Shown here: one piece after another, positions 36,201-44,477 of the stretch
Layout of the letters: each line of letters begins with the position of its first letter
Numbering within the stretch: the first letter of the stretch is position 1
NCBI GenBank assembly: GCA_044350425.1
Contig: JBILHS010000011.1
Coordinates: 1 to 64,000 of the forward strand
Direction: 5' to 3'
Source: M3007 sp044350425
Lineage (GTDB): Bacteria; Bacteroidota; Bacteroidia; Chitinophagales; Saprospiraceae
DNA length: 64,000 bases
Made by a program: the position numbers and the translations under genes
Notes under the pieces: generated by a model
Databases searched by the model: none
What the model was told of the DNA's origin: nothing
The model's input: the letters and a program-made list of their open reading frames with translations, nothing else

Positions 36201-37338
36201 TGACAGAGTCTGTAGCAAAATTGGCGCTGCTGCCGACCCCACCGGCGCTTTGATAGCTGCCACCACCTGTGCCATAACCCAGGAGGTAAGTCTGAGATTC
36301 AGTGCCATTAAAAAAATCGGTTTCAATGATGTTGGCTTCCCCTACCAGCGGGTAAGCATTGCGGAAACCATTGGCAGCGAATGCCTCCCCACCAAAATAG
36401 CCAAAGTTGTCGTCTACCAACGCTTTGTTCTGTACGGCATAGTCTCCAATGCGCCATTTGTGATTTTTATCAAGGTATCTTTTCATTAACCCTACGGCAT
36501 CCGCAGCGCCAAAAGCAGGCGCATTGAGGCGACGGAAATCCACACGACCCACCTGTAGTTCTGCGGCGGTAGGCATGTAACTCTGGTCAAATTTACCATC
36601 ACCGGGAATATTCACATTGGCCGCACGGGCAGGTGTGACGTTATTGATGGAGACATCAGTCCAGATGCCGTTTACATCTGCATAGTAGGCATCTGAAGGC
36701 CAGGCCCCTGCGTGCTCCGCGTGACCGTCCCAGTTGGCATTGCCGGAATATGGGATGGGGATATTTCCCAGGAGCAATACCGATTTGACATTGAGGGGGT
36801 CTGCGTTATGGGATGCAATGATCTGATTTTTAACCGATTGCACTGTTGAAGACGGACCGGTTTTGAAAGAAATCGGCCACCAGCCATCACCTCGAAGGTC
36901 GTTTTCAAGACGCGCCAATTCAACACTTAAGGCATTGGCCGTAGTTGAATCTGCAAAGATCAGGACCTTTCCACGGGTAGTCACCGGATTGGCATTGACT
37001 GCCACATGGGCATAACCAAAGGCATTGAGGGTACCCAGCGTGCGCTGTATCACGTATTCATAGATCTGGCCATTGGCTACCCCATTGTCTGTGAGGCTGG
37101 TAAGGTTTGAAGCAGTCACATTGATCAGTTGCACCCAGGCATTTCCGGCCTGTCCTTTGGTACGACGCAGGATGAGTAGGTTCGCATTGCCGGGATTGGC
37201 CCAGGTGAGCGTGATGCCGATAGGCCCGGTGTTTAGGGTAGCCGTCATCGGCACCGTGGCATCTTTGGAGACCTGAGCCTGCAAACTGTTGAAGCTCAGA
37301 CACAAGATGGCGAAAAGCAGGGTGGAAAGTAACCTCAT
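33289..37338 (-). CDS. T9SS-sorted caspase-fold (C25-like) protein with Ig/PKD repeats, paralogue A
   Basis: 1349 residues: signal peptide (MRLLSTLLFAILCLSFN), an fnIII-like segment (ITLTWANPGNANLLILRR), then a C25/caspase-fold-like domain (about 130-465). The latter contains GKVLIFADSTTANAL, VLLLGNIPIPYSG, QVGRVDFRRL, FGSYHGDWD with H391 and ILTCSWAGRPHW with C415. H391/C415 are placed like a clan CD His-Cys dyad, but activity is unproven. An fnIII domain follows, then about eight Ig/PKD-like repeats built on GTYTVTVTNSANGCTN and SG-TCNNPTV (about 570-1180), SprB-type repeats (LGAGTYSVTVTDIMGCTQTT) and a sorting domain (LLSPNPTVGPALLSL ... QVFVHKLVVVR). Paralogue B lies immediately upstream. 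Confidence 0.8.
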   Translation of the reverse strand: MRLLSTLLFAILCLSFNSLQAQVSKDATVPMTATLNTGPIGITLTWANPGNANLLILRRTKGQAGNAWVQLINVTASNLTSLTDNGVANGQIYEYVIQRTLGTLNAFGYAHVAVNANPVTTRGKVLIFADSTTANALSVELARLENDLRGDGWWPISFKTGPSSTVQSVKNQIIASHNADPLNVKSVLLLGNIPIPYSGNANWDGHAEHAGAWPSDAYYADVNGIWTDVSINNVTPARAANVNIPGDGKFDQSYMPTAAELQVGRVDFRRLNAPAFGAADAVGLMKRYLDKNHKWRIGDYAVQNKALVDDNFGYFGGEAFAANGFRNAYPLVGEANIIETDFFNGTESQTYLLGYGTGGGSYQSAGGVGSSANFATDSVNIVFSNLFGSYHGDWDFESDPFMPAALASRGGILTCSWAGRPHWFNQALASGETIGYCNWETMNAQFNNGFLGSFGKSGAHVALLGDPTLRANVVKPATNLALAAPTCNTVVLNWTASADAVSGYHVYRALSPNGTYARLTTTPITATTYTDLSPLLDTLYYQVRAIKNVTNPGGGTYANNAIGPIQSIVFVAAGGPTLTTAGGTLNCVTSSVTLTTSASAPVTTWAWTGPNNFSSNQQSPSVSNVGTYSLTATDAAGCSATATAVVVGNYTVPILTATVSNTINCANTTATITVSAAGLSACTIFGPGNLLVQDFTATVSLPGTYTISIVSSDNGCIASGTVQVIANNVIPTVTASNSGPITCGNISSQLIATSSIPGTTFAWSGPCLNGTTATCPGVYTVTVTNSANGCTNSASSTVAQDITPPSVSAQSGIITCNNPTVWLNAVVSPNTTSTLWSGPCVVPGNPPAASCAGVYTVVAISANGCTNSASMVVTEDTQLPNFNLPAAVLSCLSPCALFTVPDLPGFQVIYQGQVIPPGASIQICDPGQITITIKSIATGCTKDIELTISQDTNVPSAVAGQDVTISCNAPTAQLSSAGSSVGASFTLLWTGPNGFSSGQPNPVVSAPGTYTLLITNTTNGCINTDVVQVLADPNLPTASPDVSGQINCANPTVQLSSGNNTPGVTYAWSPSTGLSCTTCPNPVASLPGTYTVVVSVGTCAASGSVVVVKAPELVVTTGNATVGCDGATSICLSVVGGTPPYTYLWSNGNTTICANYVEPIFSVNVMDAGGCVFQGPNIVITQIPEAVLTTTVVNESAPNANNGSIDLSVSGGAGGNSYVWSNGATTQDLTALGAGTYSVTVTDIMGCTQTTSATVGTMVGTTETALFEQFLLSPNPTVGPALLSLKLHKSAAIRVEVRDLAGRVVLKNPLLEASTLNLPIDLGSSSAGVYSISVWIDNQVFVHKLVVVR

Positions 37339-37552
37339 GATAATGGTGGTAAAAGGTTAAGGGGAACTTGGCAATGTTTATCAAACGCAATGAACCATTT
37401 CGATGGAGTGTTGCTGGCACCCAAACAAATGACCGATTGCTTGATGACGAATCAGACAGCAAGATTCAAATAGTTGCGGAGAATGCTGCTTTGTAGTTGA
37501 AAAGAAGTTCAACTGTGGCTGTTGCGCAGCAGGGGTAAAGGTGCCATGTACT

Positions 37553-37641
37553 GAATGAACCACGAATGACACAGATGGGACACTGATTTCAGCTTGATAA
37601 AAGGGAAATCCGTGTCTCATCTGTGTCATCCGTGTTCAAAT
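37553..37641. repeat. Junction inverted repeat of ATCCGTGT / CATCTGTGTCAT words
   Basis: GACACAGATGGGACACTGATTT on the left (37569-37590) is complemented by AAATCCGTGTCTCATCTGTG on the right (37609-37628), extended by CACGAATGAC / GTCATCCGTG. It lies in the 360-base gap between the two C25-like genes, 57 bases downstream of paralogue B's stop. The rest of that gap shows no gene. Confidence 0.7.
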
Positions 37642-37698
37642 AAATTAGACCTAAACCCAATTTATTTCTTATAACTCCTGGATGAAATCCAAAATCCA

Positions 37699-40134
37699 CT
37701 ATGTTCTAACCACCGTAAGCTTTCGCACAAAAACCTGACTACCCACCCAAACAGTCACTGTATACATCCCCGCAGGACTTAAGGTCAGATCAATCGGGAT
37801 GCTAAGTATATCGGTTTGCACCGTCGGATTTCCCAGAATCAATCGTCCGGTCCAGTCGCGGATTTCGACGCGGAGCGCGGCTGATTGGTGCAATTTCAGG
37901 GAAAGCGTGGCCATGCCATTGCTGGGATTGGGCGAAAGCAGGAAATGTTGGAACGTGGCGGCTTCTGTAATGCTGGATGTGGTCGTTATGGTTACTGAGA
38001 GGGTCTCTGTGCATCCATTTGCATCCGCAATTGTGACCGTATAAGTGCCACCTGAAAGTCCCGAAAGGTTCTGAGTTATTCCCCCGTTGCTCCAAAGGTA
38101 TTGATAGGGCGGAAGGCCTCCCACGATACTAAGATTCACCGCGCCATCATTTGTATTGGGGGCTGATTCGTTGATAACTGAGGCGGAAAGTGAAATTGGG
38201 GTAGTTGTAACATTAAATTCGCCAGTTTCCGCGGAGCATCCTAGAGCATCGGTAATAGTTAGGTTGACTAAGCTTGGAAGGGTGTAAAGGGTGCAACTAT
38301 CGGTGCTTCCATTTGACCAAAGATATGAAAATGGAAGAACGCCCCCGCCGGTAACACTTCCGCAAAACTCACTCGCTCCGTTGCAGTCAATAAATGATAC
38401 ATCAAACCAAGCCATCATTGAAGATGGTACAAATTCAATAAACTTAATCGCCCCGATCGAATTATTCGCATATACGCCCCCCCCGGGCGCACTGACGTTT
38501 TTAATGGCCCGAACCTGATAAAACAAGTTTCCCGGGATGGGACTATTGTCTATAAAATTGGTACTGGTGGTCAGCACGGTGGTCAATCGGGTATAAGGGC
38601 CATCCTGCGAAGGCGCCCGATATACATGGTAGCCATCTACTGAATCTGTGGAACCGGTCCAGTTGAGTTCAACTTTTTTGCAATTCAAATTCGTAAGCGT
38701 GAGGTCGCTCACCGGTTTCAATACATGGGCACGCAGGGTTGGATCGCCCAGCAAGGCTACGTGCGCGCCACCCTTTCCGAAAGCGTTTGCAAAACCGATA
38801 TTGTATTGTGCATTCATGGTCTCCCGTATGCAGAATCCAATAGTTTCACCCGAAGCAAGGCCCTGATTAAATCCATGCGGCCTGCCCGCCCAGGAGCAGG
38901 TAAGGATCCCGCCGCGGGAAGCCAGGGCAGAAGGCATAAACGGATCGTTTTCATAATCCCAATCCCCGAAATAGGACCCAAACAGGTTAGAAAAAACGAT
39001 ATTCACCGTATCAGTAGCAAAATTTGAACTTGAGCCTACCCCACCGGCCCCATTGTAATTCCCGCCGCCACAGCCGTATCCGAGCAGATAGGATTGTGAC
39101 TCGGTTCCTTCAAAAAAATCAGTTTCTACGATGTTGGCTTCCCCAACCAGGGGATAGGCATTGCGATAGCCGCTGGATCCGAAAGCCTCTCCGCTGAAGT
39201 AGCCAAAATTGTCGTCCACCAGTGCTTTGTTTTGTATAGAAAAATCACCGATCCTCCACTTATGATTCTTGTCCAGGTAACGTCTCATCAATCCGATCTG
39301 GTCTGCCTCTCCGAAAGCAGCGGCATTGATGTGCCGGAAATCCACGCGACCCACCTGAAGTTCAACGATGCTGGGCAAATAACTTTGATCAAATTTGCCA
39401 TCAAACGGGATGTTTTTGTTCACAGCACGACCCGGTGAAATATTATTCACAGTTGAATCTGTCCAATTGCCATTTACGTCTGCATAATAAGCATCCGATG
39501 GCCAGGCTCCCTGGTGGTCACCATGACCATCCCAGGCAGTATTGCCTGAATATGGAATCGGGACGGTGCCTAGCAGCAATACGGCTTTTACATTACCAGG
39601 GTCTGCTGTATAGGAAGTACTGATCTGATTTTTAATGGATTGAACTGTGGAAGACGGGCCGGTATGGAAAGGAATAGGCCACCAGCCATCACCGCGCAGA
39701 TCATTTTTCAGACGGGCAAGCTCCACACCCAGCGCATCTGCGGTGGTCGAGTCCACGAAGATGAGGATCTTTCCACGGCTGTCTATCGGCTTGGCCTGAA
39801 TCGCTACGTGTGCATAACCATAAGCATTCAGGTTATTGATGGTCCGCTGGATCATGTATTCATACACCTGTCCATTGGTCACGTTGTTGTCCGTAAGCGT
39901 GGTAAGATTGGAGTTGGCCAGGTTGATGATCTGTTGCCATGCCGTGCCGCCTTGCCCTTTGGTACGGCGTCGGATCAGAAGACCTGCGCTGCCCGGATTG
40001 GGCCAACTGAGCGTGATACTGGTTGGGCCGGCAGCAATGCTGGCAGTGAGCGGCACCGTTACATCTTTGGAGGTTTGTGCATGCGATACCTGGAAGCACA
40101 GGAACAAAACGAGCAGGGTAGAAAGTAGTTTCAT
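37699..40134 (-). CDS. T9SS-sorted caspase-fold (C25-like) protein, paralogue B
   Basis: 811 residues; the start at 40134 (MKLLSTLLVLFLCFQVSHAQ) is chosen for its signal peptide. It matches paralogue A from the SKDVTVPLTASI segment through the fnIII, caspase-like domain (GKILIFVDSTTADAL, VLLLGTVPIPYSGN, QVGRVDFRHI, LTCSWAGRPHGFN) and sorting domain. It lacks A's long Ig/PKD block and has a single SprB-type section (GGTYTVTIADANGCTETLS). At the position of A's H391 it has F389 (GSYFGDWD) with C413 retained. If the His-Cys dyad is catalytic, this copy is inactive. If the family is a non-enzymatic fold, the change is neutral. Confidence 0.8.
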   Translation of the reverse strand: MKLLSTLLVLFLCFQVSHAQTSKDVTVPLTASIAAGPTSITLSWPNPGSAGLLIRRRTKGQGGTAWQQIINLANSNLTTLTDNNVTNGQVYEYMIQRTINNLNAYGYAHVAIQAKPIDSRGKILIFVDSTTADALGVELARLKNDLRGDGWWPIPFHTGPSSTVQSIKNQISTSYTADPGNVKAVLLLGTVPIPYSGNTAWDGHGDHQGAWPSDAYYADVNGNWTDSTVNNISPGRAVNKNIPFDGKFDQSYLPSIVELQVGRVDFRHINAAAFGEADQIGLMRRYLDKNHKWRIGDFSIQNKALVDDNFGYFSGEAFGSSGYRNAYPLVGEANIVETDFFEGTESQSYLLGYGCGGGNYNGAGGVGSSSNFATDTVNIVFSNLFGSYFGDWDYENDPFMPSALASRGGILTCSWAGRPHGFNQGLASGETIGFCIRETMNAQYNIGFANAFGKGGAHVALLGDPTLRAHVLKPVSDLTLTNLNCKKVELNWTGSTDSVDGYHVYRAPSQDGPYTRLTTVLTTSTNFIDNSPIPGNLFYQVRAIKNVSAPGGGVYANNSIGAIKFIEFVPSSMMAWFDVSFIDCNGASEFCGSVTGGGVLPFSYLWSNGSTDSCTLYTLPSLVNLTITDALGCSAETGEFNVTTTPISLSASVINESAPNTNDGAVNLSIVGGLPPYQYLWSNGGITQNLSGLSGGTYTVTIADANGCTETLSVTITTTSSITEAATFQHFLLSPNPSNGMATLSLKLHQSAALRVEIRDWTGRLILGNPTVQTDILSIPIDLTLSPAGMYTVTVWVGSQVFVRKLTVVRT

Positions 40135-40255
40135 AGAAGAGTATGATGAATGAAAGCTGGTAAGAAAGCGGGACAATATTATCCCAAATAATCTAATTAC
40201 CAATCACCAAGATTCAAAAACCACCATAAATTATCCCTGTGTTCTACCCAAAAAA

Positions 40256-40975
40256 TCACAATCCCAAAACATCTGCCATTCCAAAAACACCCTGCTTGTC
40301 TACGAGCCATTGCGCTGCTAAAACAGCCCCGGCAGCGAAGCCCGCCCGGGAGTGCGCCTTATGCTCTATACTGATCTCATCGACTACACTTTGCCAGCGT
40401 ACCAGGTGCGTGCCAGGTACTTCTCCTTCGCGTATGGCCGTAATGGGTATTTGGCCCGGAGCAGTTTCTTCCGGCAACAAGGACCAACTATTATACCGGC
40501 CGGCGTTTGCTATCAGCTCGTTCGCCAGCGTAAGGGCGGTACCGCTTGGTGCATCCAGTTTGTGGATGTGATGGGTCTCGATGAGGGATGCAGCGTATTC
40601 TGGTCTGGCGGCCATCAATTGAGCAAGCTGGCGGTTCAGCGCAAAAAAAAGGTTGACCCCCACACTAAAATTGGAGGCCCATAACATGGCACCTTTTTGC
40701 GCCAGACAAAATTGCTGTGCATCCGGAAGATGTTCAAGCCAACCCGTGGTACCGCTGACCACCGGCACACCGGCCCGAAGACAGTGCATGACGTTTTCAA
40801 AAGCAACCGCCGGCTGGGTAAACTCTATAGCGACGTCCGCCTGACGCAACAAGTCTGGTGTGAGCGTTGTAAGATCCTCCCGACGAATGCGCCAGACGAT
40901 CTCTATCCCCTGGCGTTCAGCGATCTGTTCGATCGCCTTGCCCATTTTGCCGTAGCCAAATATACCGAGTTTCAT
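40256..40975 (-). CDS. dapB: 4-hydroxy-tetrahydrodipicolinate reductase
   Basis: 239 residues. The N-terminal Rossmann loop GIFGYGKMGKAIEQIA, the Glu/Arg-specific segment and the family signature ETHHIHKLDAPSGTAL (catalytic His/Lys) are visible. It reduces 4-hydroxy-tetrahydrodipicolinate to tetrahydrodipicolinate in lysine and meso-diaminopimelate synthesis, which provides peptidoglycan building blocks. It is shorter than the E. coli enzyme (273), as usual in Bacteroidota. The START-domain gene lies 32 bases upstream on the same strand and is likely cotranscribed. Confidence 0.93.
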   Translation of the reverse strand: MKLGIFGYGKMGKAIEQIAERQGIEIVWRIRREDLTTLTPDLLRQADVAIEFTQPAVAFENVMHCLRAGVPVVSGTTGWLEHLPDAQQFCLAQKGAMLWASNFSVGVNLFFALNRQLAQLMAARPEYAASLIETHHIHKLDAPSGTALTLANELIANAGRYNSWSLLPEETAPGQIPITAIREGEVPGTHLVRWQSVVDEISIEHKAHSRAGFAAGAVLAAQWLVDKQGVFGMADVLGL

Positions 40976-41007
40976 GTTTTATTCGAGTGGTGAGGCAAGC
41001 TTCACAA

Positions 41008-41655
41008 TCAATCCTTGAGGTGTGCCAATTTAGCCTGCTTGTATTTTTCCTGTTGTACAAAGCCGCGAATATTTTTGATCGTTTCACGTGGACCTACCTC
41101 AAGGGCCATATTGATCAACCAATCAGGCAGGCTACCGCCTGGATCTGAGTAAATGTAGTATTCCACGTACGTCCAGCCACCCTGGCCTGGTACCAGGGTC
41201 CAGGTGGTATGGGTATTGCGCATCCTTACGAGGCCTTTTTGTTCGGGTAAAAAACCGGGATCCGCCTTGCTGGTAGCGGTAATGCGTTGGGTAACAGGAT
41301 CCTGCACCATTTTGGAGTGCACCACGATGTCCCGATCATCTAAAGGCCAGGGAAAGTCCAGGCGGGAGTAGTAGTAACTTTCCCATTCGGATACTTTTTT
41401 AAGTGGTCTGGCCTCTGCAACTTTGTAGCCCCATTTAGGGTAATTTTCCACTTCAGAAAGGAGCGTAACCAAACCAGAAAGGCTGGCCTTTAAGGAGGTA
41501 ATGAGTTTCAATTCATATACATCCGAGGTTTTTCTATAATAGACTTTGACCCCTTCTTTTTCATTTTTGAAAACCCAACCATCCGTGTTTTGAGCCAGGA
41601 GAAGACTTGGTATTAACAAAGCTGAGCAGAGGAGCATCAGAATTTTTTTCTGCAT
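41008..41655 (-). CDS. START/SRPBCC-domain lipid-binding-like exported protein
   Basis: 215 residues with a signal peptide (cleavage near LLAQNTDG). The body matches START-domain features: KEGVKVYYRKTSD, LLSEVENYPKWGYKVAEARPLKKV, YYYSRLDFPWPLDDRDIVV and a C-terminal helix (INMALEVGPRETIKNIRGF). START domains bind sterols or lipids in a cavity; the bacterial ligands are unknown. Its start lies 280 bases from the lysyl-oxidase gene on the other strand, with no gene between. Confidence 0.75.
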   Translation of the reverse strand: MQKKILMLLCSALLIPSLLLAQNTDGWVFKNEKEGVKVYYRKTSDVYELKLITSLKASLSGLVTLLSEVENYPKWGYKVAEARPLKKVSEWESYYYSRLDFPWPLDDRDIVVHSKMVQDPVTQRITATSKADPGFLPEQKGLVRMRNTHTTWTLVPGQGGWTYVEYYIYSDPGGSLPDWLINMALEVGPRETIKNIRGFVQQEKYKQAKLAHLKD

Positions 41656-41934
41656 AAAATTTAGTTACAAAATGGCCTAAGATTGGTGACCTGTAAATTT
41701 CTGGTTGGACTAGGTCTTCTAAGAACAATAGGAAGCAAATAACGTTGCAACTCAGTAACCCAATATTTCAGCTGCCAAGTTTCATCCAATTTTTTGTAGG
41801 CAGCAAAAAGGGGGCCGACTGTGTCATTTGCCATTGCCCGACCAATTGTTTTTTTTACCCGGGAATCTCCACCCAGCCCTGGCAAAGTTCGTACTTTGCA
41901 TCAGGTTTATATTCACTTCGCTTTTTCTCATTGT

Positions 41935-44331
41935 ATGCGATTAACAACTTACTTCTTAGCCTTTTTTCTGTGCTCTTTTGCGCGTCAGGCATTGGCCCAA
42001 TGTGATCCGGAGCAAAATACCATCCGGCTTGAGATCAACACAGATTCTTACTATTGGGAACAAAGCTGGAAAATAACCAGTGAAGATGGAACCATAACTT
42101 ACGGAACAGGTACTGTTCCGGATTCTGAAACCCATCAATTTATATACTGTGTTCCTGAAGGAGCATGCGTTAAATTTGTGATTACGGATAGCTCAAAAGA
42201 CGGTTTTTTTCCCGATGGCTATTACAAGCTTTTTGTGAATGACGTTTTAGCTTATACCAGTGTCACAGGGAGCTATTTTGATGTTGAAACCGTGATCTTT
42301 AACTGCCCTGCCGGCACCTCCTGTTCAAGCCCTATTTATTTAACAACGGGTACCGGATTCACACCCACCAATGAGGAGACCTGGTTCAGTTTTACCCCGA
42401 TAGATACCGGCAACTATGTATTTACAACCTGTGGTGCTGCCTGCAAAACTAAAATCTGGGGGTACGAAACCTGCGCGGGTATTTTTCTTTCAGAGATTTA
42501 CCTCGGTACCATCTTTTACGCGGATAGCGGATGTCCGGACAGTTCGGCTTCGGTTTCCGTCAATCTTCAGGGTGGAAAAGAATATTTCTTTCGGGTGCGG
42601 TATCAAACCATAGGATGCAGCCCAGATTCTATTCCCTATTCCCTAACCTTTTTAGGGCCCGTAATTGGTTGTACGGATCCGCTGGCATGCAATTATGAAC
42701 CGCTGGCAACTTTTAGCGACACCTGTATCTATCCGGGCGACCCGGCTTGTGCAAAAGCACCGGACCTGATAGTAAACCAGGAATTACTGCGTAGTACGCT
42801 GGAATTCTTAGACCTGAACAACCCGGACGTTTGTGTGGTGCAAGAGGGCTGTTTGCGTGGATTGGGGGATCGGCAGATCATTCACTTTGCCACCCAGATC
42901 CAGAATATCGGTGATGCGGACTTTTTTATTGGTAAGACCCCCACGGATATCAATGCGGTTTCTACCCAATTTGTGTACGACCCCTGTCACCAGCACTGGC
43001 ATTATATGGGCTATGCTGAATACCTTTTATACAATTCTGCGGGCTACCGGGTAGCCATCGGCTCGAAAACAGGCTTTTGCATTCTCGACACAGAGTGTTC
43101 TGGTGGAGGTCAGGCGAAGTTTCTGTGCAACAATATGGGTATTTCTGCCGGCTGCGGTGATGTTTATGGCACTGATACGCCCTGCCAATGGATCGATATT
43201 ACCGGCCTGCCGGCAGACGATTATACGATGGTGGTTCGCGTCAACTGGGACCAAAGTCCGGACAATGTTGGGCGGGTGGAAAAACGCTTCGACAACAACT
43301 GGGCCCAGGCATGTTTCAATCTATCTTACGATGGCAACGCGCCAGAGGTCGTATTCAACGAAGATTCCTGCAAACAATTCACCGACTGTCTGGGCGAGGT
43401 TTTTGGCAGTGCTGCTCCCGATTGCAATGGCGTATGTGGTGGCGTTGCACTGATTGGCGACTGGAATCTGGATACACTCCGAAATTCAACTGATGTCATG
43501 GAGTACCTCAACGCATCGCTTGCGGATAACGGCACTCCAACGGCTTGCACTGAGCTTCATGAAGACAACCAGATCAATGTATTTGATGCCGCCCTGCTTC
43601 AGGAATGTAATCTTTATGCCAATGATCAGCAACACTGGATCCAGCGTTTCCCCTGCCAATTCCCTACCGGTTTTCTCAATACACAAGATCTGGTCACACT
43701 CAGGCCAGGCAATCTGGATACCCTGACAAAAACTTTTGAAATCGAGATCGTGAATCCATACCATGAGGTGATGGCCTATGAATTTTCGGTCAGCGGCCTG
43801 ATCATCGAATCGGTAGAAAACCTTTCTATGGAGCATCAGGTGGTTCCGGCATTCAACCCCTTCTCCGGTGAAATTCTTGCCCTGGCTGCCGACGAATCCG
43901 CCCTAAACAAACACTTCACTCCGACGCCGTTTTTGCGCATCCACTATGCTGCTTTGACCGATCATAAGGTTTGTATATCAGCGATCACTGCGATCGTAAA
44001 TAACCAGTACCAGCGGAGTAATGCTACCCTGGCGGACCCAAATTGTGTGCCTGCAAACTACGTTTCTATCAGCGAAGCGGGCCGCGCTCCCTTTGCTGTA
44101 TTCGTCCAACCCAACCCCATGCGCGAAAGCACCACCGTTTTTTTTGAAAACAAAAATGCAGAATCCATGTCTTTTACCCTGAGCGACCTGACCGGACGTA
44201 CACTGCGGAGCTTTAGCGATCTTCGCGGAGAATCTGTAAACCTAGAGCGCGAAGGCCTGCCCGAAGGCACCTACCTGTTCACCCTGCACGGCAGTCGTGG
44301 CAGTGTAATCGGAAAAATTGTTATTCAGTGA
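41935..44331 (+). CDS. T9SS-sorted lysyl-oxidase-domain protein
   Basis: 798 residues; the start at 41935 (MRLTTYFLAFFLCSFARQALAQ) gives a signal peptide. Cys-rich beta segments (CDPEQNTIRLEIN, GCTDPLACNYEP) lead to a lysyl oxidase domain (about 285-455). It has a copper triad HQHWH (H352, H354, H356), K378 in IGSKTGFC and Y411 in GDVYGTDTPCQWIDI. These correspond to human LOX H292/294/296, K320 and Y355, the copper ligands and the lysine-tyrosylquinone pair. A dockerin-like pair (GDWNLDTLRNSTDVMEYL, DNQINVFDAALLQECN), a cohesin-like section and a sorting domain (VFVQPNPMRESTTVFF) follow. LOX oxidises peptidyl lysine to aldehydes that cross-link proteins; the substrate here is unknown. Confidence 0.85.
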   Translation: MRLTTYFLAFFLCSFARQALAQCDPEQNTIRLEINTDSYYWEQSWKITSEDGTITYGTGTVPDSETHQFIYCVPEGACVKFVITDSSKDGFFPDGYYKLFVNDVLAYTSVTGSYFDVETVIFNCPAGTSCSSPIYLTTGTGFTPTNEETWFSFTPIDTGNYVFTTCGAACKTKIWGYETCAGIFLSEIYLGTIFYADSGCPDSSASVSVNLQGGKEYFFRVRYQTIGCSPDSIPYSLTFLGPVIGCTDPLACNYEPLATFSDTCIYPGDPACAKAPDLIVNQELLRSTLEFLDLNNPDVCVVQEGCLRGLGDRQIIHFATQIQNIGDADFFIGKTPTDINAVSTQFVYDPCHQHWHYMGYAEYLLYNSAGYRVAIGSKTGFCILDTECSGGGQAKFLCNNMGISAGCGDVYGTDTPCQWIDITGLPADDYTMVVRVNWDQSPDNVGRVEKRFDNNWAQACFNLSYDGNAPEVVFNEDSCKQFTDCLGEVFGSAAPDCNGVCGGVALIGDWNLDTLRNSTDVMEYLNASLADNGTPTACTELHEDNQINVFDAALLQECNLYANDQQHWIQRFPCQFPTGFLNTQDLVTLRPGNLDTLTKTFEIEIVNPYHEVMAYEFSVSGLIIESVENLSMEHQVVPAFNPFSGEILALAADESALNKHFTPTPFLRIHYAALTDHKVCISAITAIVNNQYQRSNATLADPNCVPANYVSISEAGRAPFAVFVQPNPMRESTTVFFENKNAESMSFTLSDLTGRTLRSFSDLRGESVNLEREGLPEGTYLFTLHGSRGSVIGKIVIQ

Positions 44332-44449
44332 TTGGATGAATTGGTGATTGGGTGAATTGGGGTGCCTGCGTCTGGCACTTTAAGCGCCATTAGAACGGCC
44401 ATGCATGTTAAGCTTTGGCTCCCCAATTCAACCAATCACCAAAAACCAT
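44329..44449. repeat. Junction inverted repeat of TGATTGGATGAATTGG words
   Basis: The left arm begins with the stop codon itself (TGA at 44329-44331 is part of GTGATTGG) and runs GTGATTGGGTGAATTGGGG to 44362. The right arm (44418-44449) is CTCCCCAATTCAACCAATCACC. The next gene starts 28 bases later on the same strand. Confidence 0.75.
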
Positions 44450-44477
44450 TTTTATTCATTTTTCAAATCAAATTTTT

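Noticed and set aside
41661..41885. 74-codon minus-strand frame between the START and lysyl oxidase genes
   Set aside because: No recognisable motif; lies in the divergent promoter zone.
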